NCBI GenBank assembly: GCA_011009095.1
Contig: VTPC01000865.1
Location: forward strand, 1-64,000
Source of the DNA: Ignelater luminosus
Lineage: Eukaryota; Arthropoda; Insecta; Coleoptera; Elateridae
Reading direction: 5' to 3'
Length of the DNA stretch: 64,000 bases
A program made the translations under genes and the position numbers. The notes beneath the pieces were generated by a model. The model was not told where the DNA came from and made no database searches. It worked only from the letters and a program-made list of their open reading frames with translations. Shown here piece by piece: positions 35,091 through 45,300 of this stretch; position 1 is the stretch's first letter; each line of letters starts with the position of its first letter.

Positions 35091-35499
35091 TTAGATTGAG
35101 GTTAACAGTCCATTCTCCTTAATGATGCGTAGTCTTCTTCTAACGCTCTCCATCGGCTTTTGGATGGTGACAGAATTTATTTCTGCTGACTCTTAGAAAA
35201 TTCTACGTTTTAACTGTTTTTCATTTTCAGATTTTCATCTGTTATCATAAACTCTCCTCAACAGAATTGTCCAAAAACCTTTGACGAGTTATCGTTTTTA
35301 GGCACAAAGGCTATGTTGTCCTCAAGCGTAATGCCACAATTCCTTATATTCTCCCCCCTACTCCAATGAGCGACAGATGCCTTCTTAAGGTGCTGTGGTT
35401 TACGAAGACTCTACTGAAAAGACTTTGACAAGTTAAAACCGGTTATAGAGTCTTTTGCCTGGAGATGCCACTACTTCTTAGTCAGCTTACCTTTTGAGT

Positions 35500-36160
35500 C
35501 TCCTGAACCCACGTATTCAGAGTTAACCAAATTTGTAGCCTTGATATTCCTAGAATATGTTCTGATCTTGAGCAGGTGTCTTCGTCTTGTGAGTTAATCC
35601 GCCTTCTCGTTGCTGCGGATTCAGTTGTGCCCAGGAATCTATTGTCCTAGCTGTGCAAATCTCTTTAGGGCCATCTAATTGTCGGAGCAGATATATATTT
35701 TTCTCTGCGCCACCCTTGCATCTTCCCCATATGCCACCAACAGAATGGCTTAAATTCAGCCAGGAGTTAAGCTCTCCAGATAAATCCCTGCTCACAAAAG
35801 TTACCTCAACCGATCGTCTGCTGTGCTACCCTGTAAGTAAACAAAATTACTAACTGGGCTATCTTGGCGTAACCGGTGTTAAATCCCTTTCTAAGTCAGA
35901 GGTCTGATAATTGCCGTGTAGATCCAATAGGCTATCTGAGGATTAATTCTCCAGAGTCTGGAGCAGCCAGAGTGTCGCTGTCAACTGCTCGGTCTCTTTT
36001 TCAAAATCACCTCTAAGTACTCTTCCTTTAAACCTTCCGTTTCTTTTTCTCTTGGTGAAGAAAAGTACCCCAGTCCTAAATGGATTTACTGAAAAATTGC
36101 AGATCACTTGCATTTGGTCGCAGATGACGTTGAGAAAACAACCAATGACTAACACTAGCC
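35500..36160 (-). mobile_element. Fragment of a jockey/R1-type LINE reverse transcriptase
   Basis: The minus-strand frame near 35943-36155 reads QMQVICNFSVNPFRTGVLFF, then TKRKRNGRF. This fits the segment after the YADD box of non-LTR reverse transcriptases (helix ending in L-x-VNPxKT-x-xxLFTRKRK). Just downstream, at 35896-35931, another frame reads YWIYTAIIRP, the conserved (H)WIYTAVVRP block that follows it in the same families. Frames shift between the blocks and stops are frequent. GC-rich flanking sequence down to about 35100 probably belongs to the same element. The catalytic YADD itself is not seen. Non-functional fragment. Confidence 0.6.
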
Positions 36161-36299
36161 CATTGTCTGCGTATTCCCGAGTAAAGCCGTCCCATCTATT
36201 ATTAGACTGCCCTGAGAGTAGCTTCCCTCTACTCCAATATCCACATGGTAGTCTTCTAGAGCAGCTTTAACGCTTCTTACTTCCAGTGCAGGCTTCATT

Positions 36300-37511
36300 C
36301 AGATAACCATCATTCTTCTAAATTTTCCAATTTTCGAATGTAATGAAGTATATTCATACAAATTCGCGCAATATCACATACAAAGATGTTGAGGTATCAA
36401 GTTATGTACATATCTCAGTAGATATCAGTTGATTTTGAGTTCTACATAATTGATTGTTTATGTAAATAAAACTAGGGATCAGCAGCGTTTGGTCTATATC
36501 AATCATTTGAAAGCAATACGTTGCAGTGAATTTAAATAGCTACAACGGTCGTTTTTTTTTGTTTGATCTGTAGATTTGGCTTGAATCGACTGTTAATTAT
36601 TTTAAAATGACTTGAGATTTTGCTGCTGTTCTATTTAGTAATTTGGTTAGAGAGTCTTTAAACATCTATACATTCTGAATGAGTGTAAGAAACTAACGTA
36701 ATATCTTGATGTGGATCTATCACGACCATTTTTTGTTTTTGTTTTGTTTATTGTGAATCAAGAAAATTAACAATATGGAAGAATCTTGCATTACATGGGT
36801 CAGTGCAACTACTCCTTTTATTGATTTTAAAGCGTATGTTGGAAACACTCTTCTTATATTTTACTCCGAAAGTAATTTGATTACTAACTTTATTTTCGTT
36901 CTGTACACAATTAGTACCTTTTTAGACGTAGGAAAGACCTGTACTGTTTTTCTCTGCAGCCAAATCTAGTTTTAAAATTTTCTGGGAGATCAAGATGTCT
37001 CTAGTATCTCGTTTTCTGATTTGTAGACAGTCTATTTGAGCTTGAGTCTGCAGTAACAAGAAAAGTGGTGCAGTCACCAAGCAAGATGAAGATCCAAAGT
37101 TTAAGAAACAAGAAAGGTATAATAGTTGGCTTTTAATCTGTTTGGTTAACGTTAAGCGAAATGACTGCTAGCTGGTTCTTGGTTAACTTGCTGAGGTATG
37201 GTAAGATCAGAGTTATCAGTTGGTCTTGCATATGTCATTGTTGGCTTGGTTTGTTCTAGAAAATTTCTGCATCACAATTTCAGAGTTAGTATCAGGCTGA
37301 CTTTTTTCATTAGTTTAGCTTGATCACAGTGGTTCTTATTCTTTGAACTATCGTCGCAGAAGGCCTAAATATTTAGTGTTAAGTAACCTCGAAAGAAACT
37401 TCAACGTCGTGGTTTGTATTTGTGTTTTTCCATCTATAAATTGTAAAAGTTCTTTAACCTTTTAAATCAATGCTTTACAGTCTTTTAAATTTCTGTGTAG
37501 TCTCAAGGTGC
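36300..37511. other. AT-rich intergenic stretch, no gene seen
   Basis: Only short unassigned open frames, for example 36775-36969. This is the left flank of the mariner insertion at 37514. Confidence 0.45.
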
Positions 37512-37513
37512 TA

Positions 37514-38785
37514 CCAGGTGTATACCTATGAAATGAGACTTTCAGCTATTAGACCACAGATGTCGCTAGGAGTATTTTTAAACTGTCCCAAATGTCTTAT
37601 TTTTTTCGTCTGTCATCTGTCAACAATATTCAATTCATTGTTTGTGATGTTTCATACAACAACGCATTTTTGTCGCTCTTAAAAATGTCGAATTTCGTGC
37701 CTTCAAACTACGATTTGCGGACATCGTTGATTTTCTGTTATCAATTGAAGAAAAACGCTTCTCAAGCTCATCAAATGCTTATAGAAGCTTACGGTGGACA
37801 TGCTCTAAGCAGAGCACAGTGGTTCAGGTGGTTTGAAAAATTCCGAAGTGGTGATTTTAGCGTGGAGAACGAGGAACTTGGCCGGCCACCGAAAAAGTTT
37901 GAGGACACCGAATTGCAAGCATTGTTGAATGAAGATGATGGTCAAACGCAAGAAATGATGGCAGAGCAGTTGGGAGTGACCCAAAAAACCATTTGCAAAC
38001 GTTTGAAAGACATGGGCATGATTTTAAAGGTCGGAAGATGGGTGCCGCATGAACTGACTGAAAGGCAGCAAGAGAACCGAAAAACCACTTGTGAAATGCT
38101 GCTCTCCCGGTTCAAAAGGAAGTCTTTTTTGCATAGAATCGTTACGGGTGTATTTCTCCAATCCCAAGCGTAAACGATCGTATGGTTCGCCCGGCCACAA
38201 GCCAAAATCAAGGGCCAAACCAAATCGCTTCGGCCGCAAGGCAATGCTGTGTGTTCTCTGGGATCAGCATGGTATGATTTGGTACGAGCTATTAAAACCA
38301 GGTGAAACAGTTGACGGTGCACGCTACCAACGACAATTGGCCGATTTGAACAGCGCTATACACCGAAAACGCCCAGAATATGCCGATCGGCGTCACAAAG
38401 TAATTTTTCTTGATGACAATGCACCACCACATCGAACAAGAGCGACCCGGGAATTGGTGGAGGCGTACGATTGGGAACCGCTGGTGCATGCGGCTTACTC
38501 ACCAGACTTGGCGCCTTCCGATTATCATTTGTTTGCATCGATGGGCCACGCACTTTCCGAGCAGCGCTTCAATTCTCACGAAGAAGCCAAAAAATGGCTC
38601 TATGATTGGTTTGCGGCCAAAGACGGCCAATGTTTTTGGCGCGGCATTCACAAATTGCCTGAGAGATGGGTAAAATGTGTCGCTAGCGATGGCTATTATT
38701 TTGAAGATTAAATTTGTAACCATTTTTTGTTAATAAACGTTTAAAATTGAAAAAAAAAGTCTCATTTCATAGGTATACACCTATG
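37514..38785 (+). mobile_element. Mariner transposon, mellifera-like, 1272 bp, with TIRs and TA duplication
   Basis: The terminal inverted repeats begin CCAGGTGTATACCTATGAAA at 37514 and, read from the other end, CATAGGTGTATACCTATGAA at 38785. They are identical from base 4 through the following TGAGACTTT except at the outermost bases. TA dinucleotides flank both sides (37512-37513 and 38786-38787), the expected mariner target duplication. The length is typical of mariners. The interior encodes one transposase on the plus strand, disabled by a small deletion. Transposase wording (MGHALSEQRF, KLPERWVKC) is closest in my memory to the mellifera subfamily. Confidence 0.92.
37685..38711 (+). pseudogene. 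Mariner transposase, frameshifted at the first catalytic Asp
   Basis: The N-terminal frame starts at ATG 37685 with an intact helix-turn-helix region (SRAQWFRWFEKFRSGDF, then a GRPPKKF linker and QLGVTQKTICKRLKDMG). It runs to HRIVTG at about 38148. There the family has DEKW followed by a hydrophobic residue and Y; this copy jumps straight to VYFSNPKRKR in another frame. A deletion of about 14 nt, inferred from the family motif, removed the first catalytic Asp and shifted the frame. The second and third catalytic Asp are present in VIFLDDNAPPH and SPDLAPSDYHLF with 34 residues between them (D,D34D). The frame ends normally with DGYYFED and a stop at 38711. No active transposase can be made from this copy; it could still be mobilised in trans through its TIRs. 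Confidence 0.9.
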
Positions 38786-38819
38786 TATTACCGTAGGCTA
38801 AAAAGTTTTTGTTTCAGGA

Positions 38820-38935
38820 CCACAACGTGACTTATGTATCTGACCATAAAAACCTGGAGATTGTCAGTGCTCTCTCCAAGAATGGAAAGTCTTTTCTGAG
38901 ACTATTTGTCGTTTTTCAGATCCAATACGTTTGAC
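38820..38935 (+). pseudogene. Possible fragment of a retroelement RNase H
   Basis: Just beyond the mariner, the plus strand reads HNVTYVSDHKNLEIVSAL, then FVVFQIQYV and a stop. V-x-(T/S)DHKNLE is the hallmark of Ty3/gypsy-type RNase H. The piece is short and overlaps the 3' end of a minus-strand open frame, so the call is tentative. Confidence 0.3.
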
Positions 38936-39197
38936 AAGTAAACATTGAAGGATTTTTGAACTGATTCCTCTTCTTGGCTCGACTTCTTCTGCTTCACAAG
39001 TTCATTGTTCATTTTTATCTCCAAGAGCTTTTGAACTAACTTTTTTTTACGTTCAATGTTTTTAAGTTGCAACTCAGTTCTAATCCTTTCTTCTTCATTT
39101 TTCAGATATTTCAAGTCGGGCTGCCTCTTATAGTTTTGTGGATCAAGAATAACCTCTGGAGACGATGAGAATATCCTTCTCATCCAACAATTTGCTG
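38902..39197 (-). CDS. Lys/Glu-rich open frame, possible terminal exon of an unknown gene
   Basis: A minus-strand frame of 93 codons from an internal ATG at 39183, extendable to a plausible acceptor (TAAACAG) at about 39198. It reads SSSPEVILDPQNYKRQPDLK, then a charged, heptad-like helix (NEEERIRTELQLKNIERKKK), and ends at a stop at 38902. Composition and lack of stops look more like a genuine coding exon than the surroundings, and the helix would form a coiled coil. I do not recognise the family and cannot find partner exons upstream on the minus strand (above 39200). It may be a lone exon, a decayed gene, or chance. Confidence 0.35.
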
Positions 39198-39199
39198 TT

Positions 39200-41003
39200 T
39201 ACGATTTTTCTTACAATTATTCTACCTAATGAGAAATTAAAAACTTTAGAATCTCTAGAATATAATAATGAAATTACTTGCTGTTAATTAAAAATTGGAA
39301 TCTTTGTTTTTACTTTGTTTAAGTTGTATGTCGGAGATTTCTTTTCTGATTGCAAGGTGATATTGATACAAGAATGCTATTAACTACGACAGATGTTTTG
39401 TGAGAGTATTAACATCTTAAAATAATTTTTGCTTGATTAACCAAGCAAGAAATCGTAATAATTATGTGCTATATTAGTTAGTTTTAAACTTTAGTTATTG
39501 TTTTTTTTTGCTACAAATTCATTATCAGGTTTATTGTTAATAGCAATTATGAATAACGATTGGTAACAAAATAAAAAACAGTTGGTTTTATTAAACATTA
39601 AACATATGTTTACATAATTTAAATGTTAATAACAATAAGAACAAATGCAAGAAATTGATAGTAAAAAGTATGCATGCATTTAATAAAGTTATGTTATAAC
39701 TACTACTTAATATGGAAACGACACTATTAAATAAGTTATACGAATGATAACCTTGAACTACGTTTTTGCAAAAGTTTTCTCTTTTATTTTAATACCAAAT
39801 ATACATACAAATTGATAAAAATATTTTATTCGACTTTCATCTTTTACGCATTCATTCAGATAATTTATTAATATTTAAATAAAGATTGAATTGGTTTTTA
39901 ATGCCTTGTCGGAATAAGATTAATAAGAAAGGTCATTAACACTACAAATTTCTACACATTACACGTGAATAAAAAATCATTCTTTGTAATGCTAATCTTA
40001 TATTCTACAAAAACAGAGGTTTACTTTGGGATGTGAGAAAGATCAGATTTCCATTCGTAAAGTTTATTACGTGAGTGTGTGAATAATTTGTCGCTTGCTG
40101 GTATTTAAAATAAAAGGAAAAGTGGTAGTTGTGGAGAAAAGTGTTACTATTGTAGTTTTTACTATTTTATTTATTTCAAATAAACTTATACTTAGTATGT
40201 TTATTTAATGAAGCAATTTCAAACTTGAAGATTGAAAAAAGTATGTCTCAAGTACAATTTCTACAATTTATATTTACAAAATTCTAAAACGTTGCAGTTA
40301 TTTCTTTTTGCATTTGAAATGTGCATCCAATATTGCATTAACAATAGCGTACTATAGAACTGAATAGAGAAAGTCAATAAATTGCGGTAGTGACAAGAAA
40401 CTCATTCTCTTGGTTTCTCAGTTCATTGTTTCCAGTCACCTGCATTATTTAGATATGCCATTTCAGTGTTAAGAAACAATAACATTTTAATGATGAACCT
40501 AAAGAATGATTAACCGCAAAGAACCTTTGCATGCCGAATATTTTATTAAGTTAACAAAATAAAACTTTAGGTTTCTCATTCTGCTACTGTTGAGTGCAAT
40601 ACCCTCCTTTCTTGATACTATCCCTATGTACGTCTATATTCCAAGGAGGTAATTTGTTAACATTTACAAAATATTATCCATTTAAAGTCCTGAAAACAGT
40701 GGCACACATAGAACTTACTAAGACCCTTTTTGGTCTTAGGCCGGCTAGTCTCAGAAGGTGGCCTTGAGTGTGAAATAAGGAAGTTATATATACATTAAAA
40801 CACTAATAATAATTAATACATATATTGAAGAAGATCAATAAGAAAAGGACGCCAGTGCTTTTTACAAAAAACACAAAATTCATAAATAAATTTAATATAC
40901 AAGTTCAGAATATTTAATTAGAAATCGCCATCAATAAGATTTAAAAAGTTAAAGAAATTATTTTTAAAAAAGATTTGGATCTAATCTCATAAAACTTGAT
41001 ATA
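39200..41003. other. AT-rich intergenic stretch, no gene seen
   Basis: No open frame or exon of note. A perfect 8-bp hairpin (CTAAGACC, loop CTTTTT, GGTCTTAG) lies at 40718-40739 in an otherwise GC-richer patch. Confidence 0.45.
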
Positions 41004-42308
41004 AAGGGTTTTCCAATTAGAGGTGTTATTTTGAATAGCCCGCTATTTCGGTAGATGTCACTTTTGAAGCTATCATTTTTTGACATTTGACAAGTAGAAA
41101 CTACGCCATTAATAAATATGGAACGATACACGCTTCAACAACGCATTGAAATTATTAAAATTCACTATAAAAATGGTGAAAATTTGGCAGAGACGGTTCG
41201 TAAAACTCGAACATTTTTGGGTCACCGTGAAGCACCTTGTCGGACCGCAATACAGAAATTGGTGAAAAAATTCGAGCTCTTGGGACAAGTTAGTGATGTG
41301 AAGAATAAAACCCGTGCACGTCGCTCAAGAACAGCCGAGAATATTGCTGTTGTAGCCGAAAGTGTTAAAGAAAACCCAGGTTTGTCCATTCCTCGTCGTT
41401 CTTTCGAATTAGCCATTCCACAAACGTCATTACACCGTATTTTGCATAAAGATTTGGGTCTTAAGGCTTATAAAGTCCAGTTAACACAAGAACTCAAGCC
41501 GGCCGATCATCAACAACGTCGTGTCTTTGCTGATTGGGTCGTTGAAATGCATGAAAATGATCCAGAATTCCATCGAAAAATCATCTTGAGTGATGAGGCC
41601 CATTTCCACCTCGGTGGCTTCGTCAACAAGCAAAATTGTCGGATCTGGGGCTCAGAAAATCCAAGAGTTATTGTTGAAAAGTCTCTCTATCCTCAACGTG
41701 TGACTGTTTGGTGCGGTTTATGGTCCGGCGGAGTCATTGGACCTTACTTTTTCGAAAATGAGGCTGGAGCAACAGTTACGGTGACTGGATTGCGCTATCG
41801 AGAGATGATTAACGATTTTTTATGGCCGGAATTGGATGGTATTGATCTGGACAACGTTTACTTTCAACAAGACGGCGCTACGTGCCACACAAGCAACGAA
41901 ACCATTGATCTTTTACGGAAAAAGTTTCCGGACCGTGTTATCTCTCGAATAGGTGATCACAATTGGCCACCGAGATCTTGTGATTTAACACCTTGCGACT
42001 TCTTTCTTTGGGGCCACGTGAAAGAGAAGGTCTACGCCAACAGCCCAGCGTCGATTCAAGACCTCAAAGATGGAATTCGTGAGGCTATCGAGGACATAGG
42101 GCAGCCACTTTGCGATTTGGTTATGGAAAATTTCATGAAAAGGATATTGTCCTGTAAGCGTGGTCGTGGTGGTCATTTGCCTGATGTTATTTTCCACTAT
42201 TAACGGCATACCTTCCTCTTTATAATGAAATAAACATCCGATCATTTATATTAAAAAATGGCACTTTTCTTTGAATATCAAAATAACACCTCTTATTGGA
42301 AAACCCTT
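41004..42308 (+). mobile_element. Intact D,D41D (rosa-like) mariner-family transposon, 1305 bp
   Basis: TIRs of about 31 bp: AAGGGTTTTCCAATTAGAGG (continuing TGTTATTTTGA) at 41004, and the same from the other end at 42308 with a single mismatch (T/A at position 15). TA dinucleotides flank the element at 41002-41003 and 42309-42310. The interior holds one uninterrupted transposase gene, and AATAAA follows its stop. The near-identical TIRs and the undamaged gene indicate a recent insertion, in contrast to the decayed elements around it. Confidence 0.93.
41118..42203 (+). CDS. Transposase, Tc1/mariner superfamily, D,D41D
   Basis: 361 residues, single exon, starting at ATG 41118 and ending VIFHY. 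The N-terminal region has two helix-turn-helix-type segments: YTLQQRIEIIKIHYKNGENL at about 4-23, and IPQTSLHRILHKDLGLK at about 100-116. A basic linker (KNKTRARRSR) lies between them. The catalytic core has Asp159 (ILSDEAHF), Asp252 (YFQQDGATCH) and Asp294 (LTPCDFFLWGHVKEKVY). 41 residues lie between the last two, which defines the D,D41D group; rosa elements from fruit flies are the members I recall. The enzyme would cut at the TIRs and integrate at TA. All catalytic residues and the reading frame are intact, so activity is plausible. The gene is free of introns and GC-richer than its flanks, as expected for a recent transposon. Confidence 0.93.
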   Translation: MERYTLQQRIEIIKIHYKNGENLAETVRKTRTFLGHREAPCRTAIQKLVKKFELLGQVSDVKNKTRARRSRTAENIAVVAESVKENPGLSIPRRSFELAIPQTSLHRILHKDLGLKAYKVQLTQELKPADHQQRRVFADWVVEMHENDPEFHRKIILSDEAHFHLGGFVNKQNCRIWGSENPRVIVEKSLYPQRVTVWCGLWSGGVIGPYFFENEAGATVTVTGLRYREMINDFLWPELDGIDLDNVYFQQDGATCHTSNETIDLLRKKFPDRVISRIGDHNWPPRSCDLTPCDFFLWGHVKEKVYANSPASIQDLKDGIREAIEDIGQPLCDLVMENFMKRILSCKRGRGGHLPDVIFHY

Positions 42309-42310
42309 TA

Positions 42311-45300
42311 TTATAACACAAAATTTTTTTATAAATGATCAAATAGTCAAATAGCAGTAATTAAACTCTACCAACAAATATTACGAAAAAGAATTTGTTA
42401 AGCAACAAATATAATTTTTTATAATACAGAACAAAAATTTTAGATATCATGAAAACTGTTACCACAGAAAAACAACTTAAGAACTGTAGCTTGAGAGAGA
42501 CAGACTTACTGCGAATTCCTCTGTGACCACAGGCCTGCGTTTCATTGATGAATACTATTCTGTAACAAACTTATAACACGGCAACGAAACCTCTTAAGAG
42601 TAACGTCTTCCTAAGTCTTAATTATATTTAAAATATTTAATAAAATAAAAGAATTGAAATTTCTGAGGTATAACAGAAAAATTCAATTATATCAAATTTT
42701 ACAATCCACGCGATGAAGACGCTTAGCAGGTCTCCAATAAGGTATTATTCTCAACCGTAATAGAAAATTCCATATGAAACAGTGACTCATAAGACCGAAA
42801 AAGGTAACGAAAGAAAAACTTACCCTCTAACTACTGAGGCTTTATACAAAAACCTTCAAACAAATCAGTCACCACAAAACGCCCTATCTACTAGCACAAA
42901 GCCCAATGAGTTCTCTTGTCACAGACACTTGAATGAATCTTGAACAAACAAAAAAAAAATCGACAGATTAGCCAATCACAAAAGTCCAAATTCAAACTAG
43001 GAAAATTAACACAAATTTCCCAATTGAAGAGTTATGTTAAGATTGTAATCAACTAAACCGCGAAAGCAAAATATATGAATCAAGAAAGTTTGTAAATTAT
43101 AATTACTATTCAAATTTTACAGGTAAAGGTGCAAAAAAAAATCGAAACATAATACAAACATCTTAAACTGCAACTGATCAATCATAGATTAAGATGACCA
43201 GAGACCTTCTATCACTCTAGAATTTTCGTGATCTTTTCTCTAGTTGGAGAGGATTTTTTTGTAGTTGTTGTGAGGTCGCAAGGATAGATATAGTTATATA
43301 GATTAGTTTCTTTAATTATTCACATCAGCTAGAGGGTTGACGAGTAATTCTATATTGCATGATACATTACTCATTATGATTACAAAACATTAGACTAATA
43401 GCAGGTTGTTGCTTATTTGTCTTATCAAGATAACCTGGGAAAACAAAATTAAGTGTTTTAGGTTAATTCACTTACATATTTGAACTTAAAGCTGTCATTT
43501 CTTTGAAAATTTGAAATTACTGTATTGAGTATTAATTTGTAGTAATAAATTGCATTGAAATCTGAATTATTATTAGGATTTGTTATAAATAATAATTCTG
43601 ATAACGTTTTGTGTTGATAAGTAATGTCATAACATAGAAACTATAGAATGGAAGAATAAACGAAGAAACTACTTGCATATTTGTGCCTACTTCTAGATTT
43701 GTAGTTCTAGTGTACAGATAATACTAAATTACTCTACAACATACATACTATCAGCATCAGACTACTTTGTTAAGACGAATAAGTAAACACTTTTATAACA
43801 AATCAGCGAATAGTCCTAGTGAACTATCTATATGATAATTATTATTTTTAAACTCAGTCCTTCTCTCATGCTTAGAAGCCCTTGGATTAGAGTTGGCTGG
43901 TAAGGTTAATAACGGGGGCGATAAGCAAAAGAATCGGAGTCGGACAACTATTCTAATGTTTCGAAAAAGAGATTTTAAGTTTTTCAAGTATTCAAGGATA
44001 ATCTGAGCACTGTACATATAATTAAACAAATAAACTAGAGTTTACGTCAGAAGTGAATAAATTGAAGTTTAAAACCAAATTGGTTTGTCTAATGGAAGAT
44101 TCATCGGCAATCTAGCAGAAATTTAACTAAAAAGTTTAAGTCTGACGTCCTAATTGTAAAACATCTGTAAATATTTTGACGTTATACAAATCAATCCGGC
44201 TCTGGAGACCAAGTCTGGTCTAACTATTGCAAAGAAATATGAACTATCGAGAAAGACCAATTAGACAATCCTTGACTGAAAAAGTATGCAATGTAAGTCA
44301 AGACGTGTTCTAAAACTTGTTCCTACTCTTACATTATCGTTTTTTGGAGTTGTAGCATTCTCTTCTCAATAGGAAAACTGTTCCTGCAGGGTTGCTGCAG
44401 GTAAAATTCAGTCACCCTAAAAAGCACATAAAGCTCGGGTGGTCTAAAAGACCTAGATAGCCCAAACCGTTTAAGCGGCTCAAGAAATTCAACTGGTCCA
44501 AATCGTCCAGTTGGTTGGAAAGAAAGAAAAACCTGATTTGTCTAGAAAGTTCCATCAGAAAACTGAATCGATTCAGGAAACCTAACCTAACCTCTTTACA
44601 GGAACAGGTACTGCTTTGATGAAGTTTGTATTTACCTGATTATGACAAGAAATCTATTGGGTGATAGATCGGTCACAAAGGTATATAAGTTCAGTGTAAT
44701 TCAGATTTGCTTACAATTTGCATGATCTTCTTAACGTTCTGGATTTCCTTGACTTGTAGACTGTATTTTGCTGCAAAATATCCCAAGTCAAGACGTGATT
44801 TTGATAGAGACAGCCTGATGTTTTGGGGAGCACTCTGTTTTATTATCACCTGAATTAATTTTAGCGTATACACCGAAATACTGAAAGACGTATGGCAATA
44901 AGTACGCGAATCGTACCATAGTGTCTCACAGTAGAGAACTCAGAGACATGACTATATTCTTTAAATTCGAGCATTGTAAAAAGATTTAGATATAAAAACA
45001 CTAAAATTGAATTACCCTACACTGTAAATACACAACTGCATGTTGTTAACTGCCAATTCAGACTGAAGAATTTACAGAAAACATACAAAAAGCAGAGCTA
45101 AACACAAAATACTATTAAGTTTTCATTCTTGTTGTAAACTAAACTGTTTTCTAAAAGTTTGGCTGGGAAGTCCTGCATAGGTGATGCTTGTTATGAAGGC
45201 TTAGGTGCTTTGACCTCTGCTCGCGAACAAACAAAAGGTTTCGCAGCCTAACAGCTACTTTAAAAGCTTTATTTCATATTTAAAGCTAAATATTTACTCA

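Noticed and set aside
37512-42310. The two mariner-family elements as ends of one composite transposon
   Set aside because: Their TIRs and transposases belong to different groups (D,D34D and D,D41D), and each has its own TA duplication, so they are independent insertions.
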